A stretch of 64,000 bases of DNA from JABDIY01 sp963803845 (GCA_963803845.1 CAWDNZ010000005.1:930001-994000); one strand, 5' to 3'; numbered from the stretch's first letter, positions 15,941 through 24,930 are shown. Made by a program: numbers and translations. The notes: a model not told the origin generated them from the sequence alone.

Positions 15941-17062
15941 TCAGCCTGCCGCAGACTGGAAGTTCTTCATGAACTCCACGAGGGTGGTTACGGACTCATC
16001 TGGCGTTGCGTTGTACACGCTGGCTCGGATGCCGCCTACCGATCGGTGGCCCTTCAGGTTCAGCATGCCGGCGTCTTCCGCCTCGGTCAGGAACCGACTC
16101 TCGTCGGCTTCAGCTTGAAGCCGGAACACGATGTTCATGTGGGAGCGATCCTCGCGTGCGACGGGACTGCGATAGAAGCCGTCGCTTTCATCGATTGCGG
16201 CGTAGATTTGCCCGGATCGACGCGCCGCCCGCGCCTGCATGGCCTCAACACCGCCCAGTTCCTCCATCCATGCCAGAACTTTGCCCGTGACCCAGATAGG
16301 GAACACCGGCGGCGTGTTGGCCATCGAGTCGGCCTCGGCATGGTAAGAATAGTCCAGGTAGGAGGGGTTCTTAGGAGCAGTTTCCATCACGGTGTTCCGG
16401 ACGAAGACGACTGTGAGCCCGGCCGGACCAAGGTTCTTCTGCGCTCCGCCATAGACAACGTCGAACAGGTCCCACGGGATCGGGCGCGACAGGTAATCGC
16501 TGCTCATGTCGGCAACCAGCGGCACGCCGGGATTGTGGAACTGGGGCATGCGGATTCCACCGATGGTCTCGTTGCTGGTGACGTGGACGAACCGAGTTTC
16601 CGGGCTGACTTGAATATCGGAAATGCTGGGCATCGCTCGGAACCCGTCGCTGGCTCCGGTCCAGGCCGTGTAGGTGTTTGGGCGAAGTAGTTTGGCATCC
16701 GCCACGGCCTTCTTACCCCACGTTCCGGCCACCACGTACCCGATCGAGTCGTCCGGCTGGGAGGCGTTCAGTGGGGCCATGGAGAATTGCAGCGTTGCCC
16801 CTCCTTGGAGAAACAGCACGGAGAAATCTTCGGGCACGTTGAACAAGCGTCGGAATCGATTGAGGGCGTCGTGGTGGACGGCGTCGTATTCCGGGCCGCG
16901 ATGGCTCATCTCGATGAGCGACATCCCGGTGCCGTTGAAGTCGACAATCTCGGCGGACAATTCTTGAAGCACCGTTAGGGGGAGTGCACACGGCCCGGCG
17001 CTGAAGTTGTACGCCCGCAGTGGTTCTGCGATCGGTGTGGCATCTGCTGGTGTTGAGGTCAT
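15941..17062 (-). CDS. serC: phosphoserine aminotransferase
   Basis: 373 residues. The N-terminus (RAYNFSAGPCALPLTVLQEL) and SHRGPEYD are SerC signatures. FLQGGATLQFSMAPLN forms the PLP phosphate site, HVTSNETIGGI lies in the substrate region, and the PLP Lys is Lys209 in YGGAQKNLGPAG. It converts 3-phosphohydroxypyruvate and glutamate to phosphoserine, step 2 of serine synthesis. An AAGGAAG ribosome-binding site sits 6 nt before the ATG. It lies 60 bp downstream of serA. Confidence 0.94.
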   Translation of the reverse strand: MTSTPADATPIAEPLRAYNFSAGPCALPLTVLQELSAEIVDFNGTGMSLIEMSHRGPEYDAVHHDALNRFRRLFNVPEDFSVLFLQGGATLQFSMAPLNASQPDDSIGYVVAGTWGKKAVADAKLLRPNTYTAWTGASDGFRAMPSISDIQVSPETRFVHVTSNETIGGIRMPQFHNPGVPLVADMSSDYLSRPIPWDLFDVVYGGAQKNLGPAGLTVVFVRNTVMETAPKNPSYLDYSYHAEADSMANTPPVFPIWVTGKVLAWMEELGGVEAMQARAARRSGQIYAAIDESDGFYRSPVAREDRSHMNIVFRLQAEADESRFLTEAEDAGMLNLKGHRSVGGIRASVYNATPDESVTTLVEFMKNFQSAAG

Positions 17063-17122
17063 TGAAACTTCCTTGGATATTTCTGGACTATTTGGGCGCC
17101 ACGACTATTGCGACACTTGGTT

Positions 17123-18439
17123 TTATTGCGGCACTACCGAGACGCCGATGATGTTGGGAAGGGCGGCCAGTTCTTCGAGCTTGGCGGCGTCGGGGACTTC
17201 GCTCACATGGATTGTTGCCACGGCGGCGCCATTGTCACCGGCGAAGAGCTCGTTCTCCATCTGCTTTACGTTGATGCCAGCCGAACGCAATAACACGAAG
17301 ATCGATGCGAGCACACCGACTTTGTCGTGATGCTTGATGATAAGGGTGGCGATGCCGGTTGGTTCGGTCTGGATATTGACCACATTTACCGGGTTGCCGC
17401 GAATGAACGCCTGGATCGTTTCCACCGTGCCATCGGCCACCGATCGTTGCGCTTGGGCTGTCGATGCGCCGATGTGGTGGGTGCCGACCACGTTGGGATG
17501 GGCGGCGATCGCCGACACGAAGGTCCCCGCTGCCGTTTTTGGTTCGTTGGCATAAACGTCGAGACCGGCGCGCAGGCCATTGTTCAACGCTTCGAGCAAC
17601 GCCACCTCGTCAACCACCTCGCCACGGCTGGTGTTCAGAACGATTGCGCCGGGTTTCAGTTGAGCCAGGAAGTTGGCATTGACCATGCCAACAGTGGATG
17701 CTGCCTTCGGCACGTGGATCGACACAACGTCGGCGTCAGCCAGCAAGGCGGCCTCATCTTCGACGATGCGGATCCCGATCGAGCGGATCTTCTGTTGCAC
17801 ATCTTCGGACCGGTGATCCTTGCGCACCGCGGAGACCGTCATGCCAAAGCCCTTGGCTCGTCGAGCCACGGCCAAACCGATGTCACCGAGACCGATGATG
17901 GCGAGGTTCTTGCCAAGGAGTCCATCGGCCTCGCTATAGACCCCCTTGTTCCAAGTGCCGCTTCGGAGTTCGCTGGCATTGTCGGCAATCCTTCGATCGA
18001 TGCTGAGAAGCAGCCCCATGGTGAGCTCCGCTACTGCAACCGCGTTCCGCCCGGGGACGTTGCATACGTACACCCCGGCCTGAGATGCGGCCGTGGTGTC
18101 GATGTTGTCTACTCCTGCGCCTGCTCGAACAATGAATTGCAGATTGGGGGCGGCGGCGATAGCCGCAGCGGTGACCTTGGTGCTTCGAACCACGAGTCCT
18201 TGGTAGTCGCCGATCGCCGAGGGGAGATCATCGATCCCAAGGCTTGGCTCCACATCACACTGAACTCCCATTTCGAGGAGTGGGTGCAAGCGATCCTGGG
18301 AAATTGAATCTGCAAAAGGACCCGCAGCGGGGTAGGCATAGAAAGGTGTCTCCTGGTTCGGCCTTCCATCGGTGGAACACGGACGGGAGGGGATCTCGGG
18401 CCGAGAGTAGAGGCTGCTAGCGGGGGTGTCGAACGCCAT
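17123..18439 (-). CDS. serA: D-3-phosphoglycerate dehydrogenase
   Basis: The start is placed at ATG 18439 (MAFDTP), giving 438 residues; the frame stays open upstream but would run into the divergent lipoprotein gene. The core is a D-2-hydroxyacid dehydrogenase: GAGVDNIDT, the Rossmann motif GLGDIGLAVARRAKGFG, the catalytic Arg in NTSRGEVVDE and the His of GTHHIGASTAQAQ. The C-terminus is an ACT domain (LIIKHHDKVGVLASIFVLLRSAGINVKQMENE) that usually binds serine for feedback inhibition. The N-terminal ~35 residues are unusual and may be partly untranslated. A -10-like TAGTTT lies 14 nt upstream of the start. First gene of the ser operon. Confidence 0.9.
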   Translation of the reverse strand: MAFDTPASSLYSRPEIPSRPCSTDGRPNQETPFYAYPAAGPFADSISQDRLHPLLEMGVQCDVEPSLGIDDLPSAIGDYQGLVVRSTKVTAAAIAAAPNLQFIVRAGAGVDNIDTTAASQAGVYVCNVPGRNAVAVAELTMGLLLSIDRRIADNASELRSGTWNKGVYSEADGLLGKNLAIIGLGDIGLAVARRAKGFGMTVSAVRKDHRSEDVQQKIRSIGIRIVEDEAALLADADVVSIHVPKAASTVGMVNANFLAQLKPGAIVLNTSRGEVVDEVALLEALNNGLRAGLDVYANEPKTAAGTFVSAIAAHPNVVGTHHIGASTAQAQRSVADGTVETIQAFIRGNPVNVVNIQTEPTGIATLIIKHHDKVGVLASIFVLLRSAGINVKQMENELFAGDNGAAVATIHVSEVPDAAKLEELAALPNIIGVSVVPQ

Positions 18440-18514
18440 GGGAACTTTTTCGCAAACTAGGCCTGACGACGGTCCGACCCGTGCCGAACGGCGTTTCTGA
18501 GACAGTATGGGTTC

Positions 18515-19114
18515 GTGCTTGGTAGGCGCCTGTTGATTGGACTGATGGCAACCGCTGCTTGTAGCGCGCCTCAGCCCGACGCCATACCCGCTACTCAGAA
18601 CGCACCCCAGACCACGCGTCCGCCGATCGAAGTTGCGGCGTCGTCGTTGGAGCGGCCGGAAACAAACACCTTGAGGCCCCCAAACCCGGAATTTCAATTG
18701 GCGGCGATGCGAGCGGTCGACACGTTCCTCGAGGCCGCAGTGGCCGGTGACTTCGAATTCGCCGCAGGATTCTGGGACGGTCGAGATGCCGATGACGTCG
18801 CCGGGTTCTGCTCTTCAGGCTGCCGCGGGAACCGAGTAGTGGCTTCCAATGTTGCGGACACGCCGACTGCGGTAGCGGTCTTGGTGCAGAGCGGCCCGGA
18901 CACGTTGGCGCTGACCGCCCACCGGCGGGGCAGCTATTGGCGAATCGTCAGCGGCATACCGGACAAGATGCGCCGTAACCAACCCGAGCAATCTAGCGGG
19001 GTCAGTCAGTTGGCAGCTGCGGTGACCGCTCGTGGTGGCCGCTTGGTGCTCGGTTGGATGGCGCGGTCCAGATCGTTGACCGGTGGGGTTCCACGTGGCT
19101 TCGCCACCCTTTGA
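18515..19114 (+). CDS. lipoprotein, N-terminal part of an apparently split gene
   Basis: GTG start. A type II signal peptide (LGRRLLIGLMATAAC, lipid-modified Cys about residue 16) is followed by a Pro/Thr-rich linker and a domain with VDTFLEAAVAGDFEFAAGFW and GFCSSGCRG. Similarity of style ends at GGRLVLG; after that the frame gives MARSRSLTGG and stops. The other frame, entering at 19054, continues sensibly (LDGAVQIVDRWGSTW). I therefore think this and the next entry were one ~430-residue lipoprotein, separated by a single missing base near 19050. GmaD/LpqB-like extracytoplasmic roles are possible but not supported. Confidence 0.55.
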   Translation: MLGRRLLIGLMATAACSAPQPDAIPATQNAPQTTRPPIEVAASSLERPETNTLRPPNPEFQLAAMRAVDTFLEAAVAGDFEFAAGFWDGRDADDVAGFCSSGCRGNRVVASNVADTPTAVAVLVQSGPDTLALTAHRRGSYWRIVSGIPDKMRRNQPEQSSGVSQLAAAVTARGGRLVLGWMARSRSLTGGVPRGFATL

Positions 19115-19806
19115 TTCGTAAGGGCGTCAGTAGTTGGCAGAACGGATGGATCCATGGCGACGGCGCCTTTACCGCCGTGGGTGACCCAACCTTGCGGTGT
19201 CCCTACCCGACCACCGACGATGACGGTTTGCTTCTAACGGCTGTCGCCATAGGCCGCGTGGAGGGGAGGTTGGTTGCGCAGGTTTCGAGCGCGTCTGGCC
19301 GGGAGCCGTTCATCGTGGACTGCGCAACGGGCGATTTCGTAGATCGTCCGTTGGTCTATTCACGGGGAGGGAGTTCGGCGTTCCGCCTGCGACTTGAGGC
19401 CGGAACAACGGTCCTGTTCCTCAACGCTGATTCGATCGGAAACGTTGTAATCGAGCGCCCGGATGGCGTCCGCATCACTGAGGACCTTGCCACCGCGGTC
19501 CGCCTTTCACCGGATGGCTCCTCGGTGGCCTACATCGATCGCACCAGCGGCACCGACGGCGTAGCCAGCCGATTGTCCTCACGTCGTCTCGTGTTGAGGG
19601 ATACGGCCACCGGTGTTCTTCTGGGCGATTGGCTCTTTGACCAGCCAATCATCGGCGAGGTGTTCTGGAACGGCGAATGGCTGGTCGTCACCACCGATGG
19701 CGAGGTTGGAGAACGATCGCTGCCCCCCACCATGGTGGCGCTTCAACCCAGCACCGGTGCACAGTTAACCGCTCGAACCACGGCACTCGCTCTCACACTT
19801 GACTAG
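19054..19806 (+). CDS. propeller-like domain, C-terminal part of the split lipoprotein gene
   Basis: The frame is open from 18997 and has only a TTG as an early start (19054). The product has beta-propeller features: GNVVIERPDGVRITEDLATAVRLSPDGSSVAYID is a typical WD40/TolB-like blade, and VFWNGEWLVVTTDG another. It overlaps the preceding frame by 61 bp. No ribosome-binding site is convincing, and there is no signal peptide of its own, so independent expression would leave it in the cytoplasm. The best reading is the distal half of the lipoprotein at 18515, displaced by a -1 shift that is either real or an assembly error. Confidence 0.5.
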   Translation: MDGAVQIVDRWGSTWLRHPLIRKGVSSWQNGWIHGDGAFTAVGDPTLRCPYPTTDDDGLLLTAVAIGRVEGRLVAQVSSASGREPFIVDCATGDFVDRPLVYSRGGSSAFRLRLEAGTTVLFLNADSIGNVVIERPDGVRITEDLATAVRLSPDGSSVAYIDRTSGTDGVASRLSSRRLVLRDTATGVLLGDWLFDQPIIGEVFWNGEWLVVTTDGEVGERSLPPTMVALQPSTGAQLTARTTALALTLD

Positions 19807-19845
19807 TTGTAAGGCAGGCTCACCCTCAGCGGGCACACTGATGAC

Positions 19846-20331
19846 GTGACCGAAAAGAGCCTGAAACTTGCCAAGGTGGTGACCGTGTCCGACGGCGTCA
19901 TCCACGGGACCAGGGAAGATAACAGTGGCGACGCATTGGTAGCACGGCTCGAAGCCGACGGTTGGGAGATTGTTGATAGACGCCAGATCGAGGACGGTGT
20001 GGAGTCCGTTCGGGACGCGTTGATCGAAATGGCTGACGGTTTTAACGGTCTCATCGTCACAACCGGAGGCACCGGCTTCGGGCCACGCGATTTAACGCCC
20101 GAGGGAACCAGTGCAGCACTGGAACGGCAGGCCGACGGAATGGCCGAAGCTATGCGTTTGGTGAACCCCAACGGGCTCGGCCGGCTCAGCCGGGCTCGGG
20201 CCGGAACCCGAGGCCAGGCGGTAATCATCAACACCCCCGGATCCACCAAAGGAACGGTGGAAACCCTGGAGGCCGTACTCGACGTCCTGCCGCACGCCGT
20301 TGATCTCGTTGGGGGAGGGCGACCGCACTGA
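19846..20331 (+). CDS. MogA/MoaB-family molybdopterin-binding protein
   Basis: 161 residues, GTG start 6 nt after a CACACT hexamer (19834-19839). The MoCF-biosynthesis fold is recognised from VVTVSDGVIHGTREDNSGDAL, LIVTTGGTGFGPRDLTPEGT (the MPT-binding GGTG and the catalytic Asp region) and AVIINTPGSTKGTVETLEAVLDVLPHAVDLVGG. MogA adenylylates molybdopterin before molybdate insertion; MoaB-like homologues are similar, and I cannot choose between the two. The stop overlaps the ribD ATG by one base (TGATG), so it is co-translated with the riboflavin genes, an association with no obvious metabolic reason. Confidence 0.85.
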   Translation: MTEKSLKLAKVVTVSDGVIHGTREDNSGDALVARLEADGWEIVDRRQIEDGVESVRDALIEMADGFNGLIVTTGGTGFGPRDLTPEGTSAALERQADGMAEAMRLVNPNGLGRLSRARAGTRGQAVIINTPGSTKGTVETLEAVLDVLPHAVDLVGGGRPH

Positions 20332-21362
20332 TGGTCCGAGACCGGTCGGCTGTGGGCCGCGAGCTGTCAGAAACGATGATGGCCCGAGCGGTTGCTCGAG
20401 CTGCACACAGTCGGCTGCTCGCTCCGCCCAATCCATGGGTGGGCGCTGTGCTCGTCTGCGAAGATGGCACATCTTTTGAGGGTGGGACCCAGCGGCCGGG
20501 GGACAGGCACGCCGAGCGGGTAGTGCTGGACCGTGCCGCCGGTAGGGCCCGCGATGCAACCCTCTACGTGACCCTGGAGCCTTGTTCCCATACCGGCCGC
20601 ACCGGTCCCTGTGTAGAAGCGATCATCGACGCACAAGTTGCCGCAGTTGTTGTTGCCGTGCTGGACCCCGACCGGCGAGTAGCGGGCACGGGGGTCAGGC
20701 GGTTGACGGAGGCTGGGATCGCGGTGACGGTCGGTCCCGGGGCCCTGGCCGTCCAGAAGCAACTTAGGCCGTACCTTCATCACCGTGCCACGGGTCGACC
20801 GTGGGTGGTCAACAAGGTCGCTTCAACGATCGACGGGCGAACGGCCGCACCCGACGGAACCTCGCAATGGATCACGGGACCCGAGGCTCGCGCTGATGTT
20901 CATCGTCTTCGTGCCGAGAGCGATGCGATCCTGGTTGGCGCGGGAACCGTTCGGAGCGACAATCCCCGGTTGACAGTGCGGAACGTGACAGCTCCCGACG
21001 GCTTGCCGCCCCGGGAGCCCCGCCGGATCGTGTTGGGTTCTGCCCCGACCGATGCGCTCATTCGTCCGTGCACCGAGTACCGAGGAGACCTGGGCACGCT
21101 CCTGGAGCGTTTGGGCTCCGAGGGCATCGTGCAGTTGATGATCGAAGGTGGGGCCACGGTGGCGCACGCATTTCACAGCCAGGGTCTCATCAATTACTAC
21201 GTCCACTATTTGGCGGCGGCGGTGATGGGGGGGAGCGATGGTGCACCGGTTTTCAGCGGCTCCGGCGCTGCCTCCATCAGCGACCTCTCGCGGGGCCAGG
21301 TTGCCTCGATCACCCAACTCGGTGACACACTGAGGGTGGACATCCTTCCCATCCCCGATTGA
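20331..21362 (+). CDS. ribD: bifunctional riboflavin deaminase/reductase RibD
   Basis: 343 residues. The N-terminal deaminase domain has the zinc site HAERVVLD (His60, Glu62) and LEPCSHTGRTGPC (Cys85, Cys94). The C-terminal reductase domain has WVVNKVASTIDGRTAAPDGTSQWITGPEAR and IQLMIEGG-like VQLMIEGGATVAHAF. It carries out steps 2 and 3 of riboflavin synthesis. The start is coupled to the upstream MogA-like gene; ribE follows after 24 bp. The gene order ribD-ribE-ribBA is standard, but no FMN riboswitch is visible upstream. Confidence 0.93.
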   Translation: MVRDRSAVGRELSETMMARAVARAAHSRLLAPPNPWVGAVLVCEDGTSFEGGTQRPGDRHAERVVLDRAAGRARDATLYVTLEPCSHTGRTGPCVEAIIDAQVAAVVVAVLDPDRRVAGTGVRRLTEAGIAVTVGPGALAVQKQLRPYLHHRATGRPWVVNKVASTIDGRTAAPDGTSQWITGPEARADVHRLRAESDAILVGAGTVRSDNPRLTVRNVTAPDGLPPREPRRIVLGSAPTDALIRPCTEYRGDLGTLLERLGSEGIVQLMIEGGATVAHAFHSQGLINYYVHYLAAAVMGGSDGAPVFSGSGAASISDLSRGQVASITQLGDTLRVDILPIPD

Positions 21363-21386
21363 TCAAACCCTGAAAGAGGCTGGACC

Positions 21387-21959
21387 GTGTTTACCGGCAT
21401 TGTGGAAGAACTAGGTTCAGTCGTTGCCCGTGACGGCGGTCGACTCCGCTTTCGTTGCTCCAAAGTGCTTGACGATGTGGCGATGGGGGCATCGATTGCC
21501 GTCAACGGATGCTGCCTCACTGTAGTGGCATGGGATGCCGATGCCGGCTGGTGGGAGGCCGACGTCACCCAGGAGAGCTTTGACCGAACCCAACTGGGGG
21601 ATCTGGCGCCCGGTGACCCGATCAATCTTGAACGTCCGGTGCGCCTTGAAGACCGCCTCGGTGGCCATCTGGTCCAGGGGCATGTAGATGCGGTTGGCAA
21701 GATTATCGAGCCGATTCCCGATCTCCATGTAGGCGTTCCGGAGAAGCTCCACCGTTATTTGGTGGAAAAGGGCTCGGTCACTGTGGATGGGATTTCGCTC
21801 ACGGTGGTGAAACCGACGGATCAGGGTTTCACGGTGGCGGTGATTCCGCACACTGGGCAGGTCACCACGTTGGGTCACAAGGGTGTTGGTGACAGAGTGA
21901 ACATCGAGGTGGACGTGATGGCGAAGTACGCCGAGAAGCTGTTGGAGGGACACAGATGA
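21387..21959 (+). CDS. ribE: riboflavin synthase alpha subunit
   Basis: 190 residues with two repeated lumazine-binding domains. Repeat 1 begins MFTGIVEELG and contains NGCCLTVV and WWEADVTQESFDRTQLG. Repeat 2 has GGHLVQGHVDAVGKI, DGISLTVVKP and FTVAVIPHT. It dismutates two 6,7-dimethyl-8-ribityllumazine molecules to riboflavin. The GTG start has a GAAAGAGG ribosome-binding site. It overlaps ribBA by 4 bp (ATGA). Confidence 0.94.
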   Translation: MFTGIVEELGSVVARDGGRLRFRCSKVLDDVAMGASIAVNGCCLTVVAWDADAGWWEADVTQESFDRTQLGDLAPGDPINLERPVRLEDRLGGHLVQGHVDAVGKIIEPIPDLHVGVPEKLHRYLVEKGSVTVDGISLTVVKPTDQGFTVAVIPHTGQVTTLGHKGVGDRVNIEVDVMAKYAEKLLEGHR

Positions 21960-23242
21960 GCGAATCCGAAGTCGAGGCCCCGGTTGAGGCACACGATGCC
22001 GCGGACGCAGCGGAGGGGATAGGCCGTACTCACGTCTTCGATCCGGTTCCCGATGCCCTTGCGGCCATTGGTCGTGGTGAGATCGTGGTTGTGGTCGACG
22101 ACGAGGATCGGGAAAACGAAGGCGACCTCATCATGGCTGCACAATTCGCGACCGAAGAAAAGATGAGCTTCTTCGTCAACAACACCAGTGGCGTAATCTG
22201 TGCTCCGGTGACCAGCGCCCGAGCCGATGAGCTGGAGTTGCCCCTCATGGTGCAGCAGAATACCGAAATCATGCGGACCGCGTTCACGGTGAGTGTGGAC
22301 TATCGGCACGGAACCGCCACCGGGATCAGCGCTCACGATCGGGCGCTGACCCTCCGCGCCCTGGTGGACGACAAGGCTCGTCCTGGCGACTTCGCCCGGC
22401 CGGGCCATATCTTCCCGCTCCGGGCACGAGAGGGCGGGGTTCTCAAGCGGGCCGGTCATACCGAGGCCGCTATCGACCTCTGCACGCTCGCTGGAGTGGA
22501 GCCGGTCGGCGTTCTCTGTGAGATCGTCCGGCCGGACGGAACAATGGCGCGGGTGGGCGATCTGGTCGAATTCTGCAAAGAACACAAGCTCGTCTTCATT
22601 TCCATCGCTGACCTGATCCGATATCGGCGCCGCACAGAGAAGCTCGTTCGCCGGGTGGGCGAGGCCAACATCCCAACCGACGCTGGCGAGTTCAATGCCA
22701 TCGTTTACGAGTCCACGCTGGATCACCAAGAACACGTGGCATTCGTGATGGGGGATCTCCGCTTGGCCGAAGCGCCGTTGATCCGTGTGCACTCCGAGTG
22801 TCTGACCGGCGACATTTTCGGCTCGCACCGCTGCGATTGTGGACCCCAGTTGAGGATCGCCATGCAGGAAATCGCCGCGAGTGGGGCGGGTGCACTGGTC
22901 TATCTCCGCGGCCACGAAGGACGGGGGATCGGGTTGGGCCACAAGATCCGGGCCTACAGGCTTCAGGAGCAGGGCCTGGACACCGTTGACGCCAACACCC
23001 AGCAGGGCCTGCCGGTCGACAGCAGAGAGTATGGGATCGGGGCCCAGATTCTGGTGGACCTTGGGGTCACCAAGATGCGTCTCATGACCAACAACCCGTC
23101 CAAGTACGGCGGTCTAGATGGCTTCGGTCTTGAGATCACCGAGCGAGTGCCAATTCAGACCGTGCCAACCGCTGCGAACATCGGGTATTTGCGAACCAAG
23201 GCCGAACGATTGGGACACATCCTCAACTTCGATGAGGACTAA
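21956..23242 (+). CDS. ribBA: bifunctional DHBP synthase / GTP cyclohydrolase II
   Basis: 428 residues. The N-terminal RibB half has DDEDRENEGDLI (acidic loop 48-58), RHGTATGISAHDRA and HIFPLRAREGGVLKRAGHTEA. The C-terminal RibA half has the zinc ligands Cys282, Cys293 and Cys295 (SECLTGDIFGSHRCDCGPQL), LRGHEGRGIGLGHKI and MTNNPSKYGGLDGFGL. It supplies both precursors of lumazine synthase. A 25-residue acidic N-terminal extension is not part of the fold. In Streptomyces and many relatives ribH follows directly; here the next gene is a convergent phytase and ribH is about 19 kb away. Confidence 0.95.
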   Translation: MSESEVEAPVEAHDAADAAEGIGRTHVFDPVPDALAAIGRGEIVVVVDDEDRENEGDLIMAAQFATEEKMSFFVNNTSGVICAPVTSARADELELPLMVQQNTEIMRTAFTVSVDYRHGTATGISAHDRALTLRALVDDKARPGDFARPGHIFPLRAREGGVLKRAGHTEAAIDLCTLAGVEPVGVLCEIVRPDGTMARVGDLVEFCKEHKLVFISIADLIRYRRRTEKLVRRVGEANIPTDAGEFNAIVYESTLDHQEHVAFVMGDLRLAEAPLIRVHSECLTGDIFGSHRCDCGPQLRIAMQEIAASGAGALVYLRGHEGRGIGLGHKIRAYRLQEQGLDTVDANTQQGLPVDSREYGIGAQILVDLGVTKMRLMTNNPSKYGGLDGFGLEITERVPIQTVPTAANIGYLRTKAERLGHILNFDED

Positions 23243-23263
23243 GTTGTTCCGACCGTCAGGCTG

Positions 23264-24385
23264 CTAACCCGAATCGTTGGATGTCGCAATGGGTACGCCG
23301 ATCGCCGAACTCGCTATATCGTCCCAGCTGACGAGTTTGAAATTCTGGTTTGCTGATCCGTTCGTATCGTCTTGGGCCACGAACAGCCCGGTGCTGTAGG
23401 CGCCGCCCAGATTGGCGTTCGTTATTGCGATGCCGTCGGTGTGGTCGACCCCGTCGTGATTGCCCCGCTCTACTTGGAACGTCGCCACGTAGTCGTTCGG
23501 AGGAAGTCGGTCGTAGACGACGAATGAGTCGCTGCCCTGGCTCGATGCAACCAGATAACCGTCCCGATCCGCACCGTTCCACACCGCAAGTCCTTCGACG
23601 TCGGCGTGAAGGTGGCTGCCACCATTTTGTGTCGTCCGGGCGATCAGGGTTGGTTCCTTTAAGCTCTTGGCTCGCGCCGGATATCGCCAGATTCCCTTCT
23701 CCTCCTCGGAGACGTAAAGGTAGCCGTTGTCGTCATCGACGACGCATCCCTCCGATGTGGAATCGAGGCGAATCGTGCGGAGTTTGGTGCCACTTATGGA
23801 ACTGCCATTGGTCGAGAGTTCCCATTGTTCGATCGAGCCGCTCGAGTCGGCGACGAATGCCGAAACACCGCCGCTGATCGGGTTACGAAACAGACAGAGC
23901 CCAGCCACGCCGATATCACTTGCGACAGAGCCGATCGGTCGAAGTCCTCGGGTCGATGGATCGACTTCGAAGAGCCTGATTTCGTCGCTATCCCGCTCGC
24001 TACCGGCGACCAGCGATATCTGTTTTCCATCAAACGTCACATCAGATCTGATGTCGACGTTGTTGATTCGCCCGACGTCGTAATAATGCAACTGCTCGCC
24101 ATTGAGGTCGTAGACGGCGAGGCCACCCAACTTGTCAGAGCCGATGACGGTACTCCTAGCCGGATCGGTGGGGTCGACCCAGATCGCCGGATCATCGGCG
24201 GCGTCGCCATCGTGGGGGACCGGTTCCGTTTCTACCTGAGCGGTAATGGTTGCACCCGTCGGATTCGTGAGGATCAACGGGGGAGCCAAGACTGCCGGCG
24301 TCGAGTCGCCGCTGCACCCGCAGGCCGCGACCATCAACCCGACCGTGACCATCACGGCCAAGGGCAAACGTTGACCTCTAAGCAT
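23264..24385 (-). CDS. beta-propeller phytase, lipoprotein
   Basis: The start is set at ATG 24385, which has a GGGAGG site about 9 nt upstream; 373 residues. The signal peptide ends in a lipobox (VGLMVAACG). The mature protein carries beta-propeller phytase hallmarks: DDPAIWVDPTDPARSTVIGSDK, GRINNVDIRSDV, EGCVVDDDNGYLYVSEEEKGIWRY, HADVEGLAVW, YLVASSQGSDSFVVYDR and DHTDGIAI, which hold the acidic calcium and phosphate ligands. The enzyme removes phosphate from phytate or other phosphorylated sugars at the cell surface. Its position beside a cluster of sugar-kinase-like genes is notable, but a link is speculative. It converges on ribBA with 21 bp between the stops. Confidence 0.85.
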   Translation of the reverse strand: MLRGQRLPLAVMVTVGLMVAACGCSGDSTPAVLAPPLILTNPTGATITAQVETEPVPHDGDAADDPAIWVDPTDPARSTVIGSDKLGGLAVYDLNGEQLHYYDVGRINNVDIRSDVTFDGKQISLVAGSERDSDEIRLFEVDPSTRGLRPIGSVASDIGVAGLCLFRNPISGGVSAFVADSSGSIEQWELSTNGSSISGTKLRTIRLDSTSEGCVVDDDNGYLYVSEEEKGIWRYPARAKSLKEPTLIARTTQNGGSHLHADVEGLAVWNGADRDGYLVASSQGSDSFVVYDRLPPNDYVATFQVERGNHDGVDHTDGIAITNANLGGAYSTGLFVAQDDTNGSANQNFKLVSWDDIASSAIGVPIATSNDSG

Positions 24386-24930
24386 GAACAAACCCTCCCG
24401 GCTTCCAGCAGTGCCAATCAAGCCACCACGCCAAACAGAATTGTAGATCGACAATGAAACCGACCTTATAAAAAACTGAGATCAAGCTGATCTACCCACC
24501 GAGCTTCAGGGAGAACTTTGCCCTAGATCTGTGAGAGTACCGCCGTCATCTCCAAAGTGAGTCCGATTCGGCCAGTCTCGTTCGTAGTTGGGCATCAGCA
24601 AGCTCTTGATGGCGTTCGATGAACGTTGCTAGTGACAGAGGGACGCAGACTCAGAGGCCCGTGCTCGCCAGGCCGACGCGGCACCAGCAGAACTACTGGC
24701 GCTGATGTTTCTATAGTGAAGTACATACAATGGCTCGCAGTGATGCGAGGAGAGAGCGCCCAAAGACATAGCTCGCGTCGCTCCAGGGTGGCCAGAGGGC
24801 CGCAGGTCAAGCAACGTCATACAGGCCAAGCCAGGCCGGCATCGGGCTTTCGAAAAGGCGAAAAGCCGGCGATTTCCCTCTTGTGACCGCCATTCGTCGG
24901 CCTTTAACACTCAGTCGGAATCGAGAAACA
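24386..24930. other. intergenic region with two palindromes
   Basis: No gene is supported here: the short frames on both strands lack start signals and sensible composition. Two palindromes lie upstream of the phytase start. ATTGT-N6-ACAAT is at 24440-24455, and the perfect AGATCA-AGC-TGATCT is at 24479-24493, separated by an A/T-rich stretch containing TTATAAAAAA. They could be operator sites for phytase expression. The remainder shows nothing recognisable and may be remnant DNA at the boundary of the accessory region. Confidence 0.35.

Noticed and set aside
18440..18697. N-terminal extension of SerA
   Set aside because: Open frame only; it would overlap the divergent lipoprotein gene and gives an Arg-rich sequence unlike SerA.
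19806..20331. FMN riboswitch upstream of the rib genes
   Set aside because: ribD is coupled to the MogA/MoaB-like gene and the 40-bp space upstream of that is too short; no RFN-element sequence was seen there or before ribH.
24626..24910. Overlapping short reading frames on both strands
   Set aside because: Arg/Ser-rich composition, no start signals, no family resemblance; treated as non-coding.
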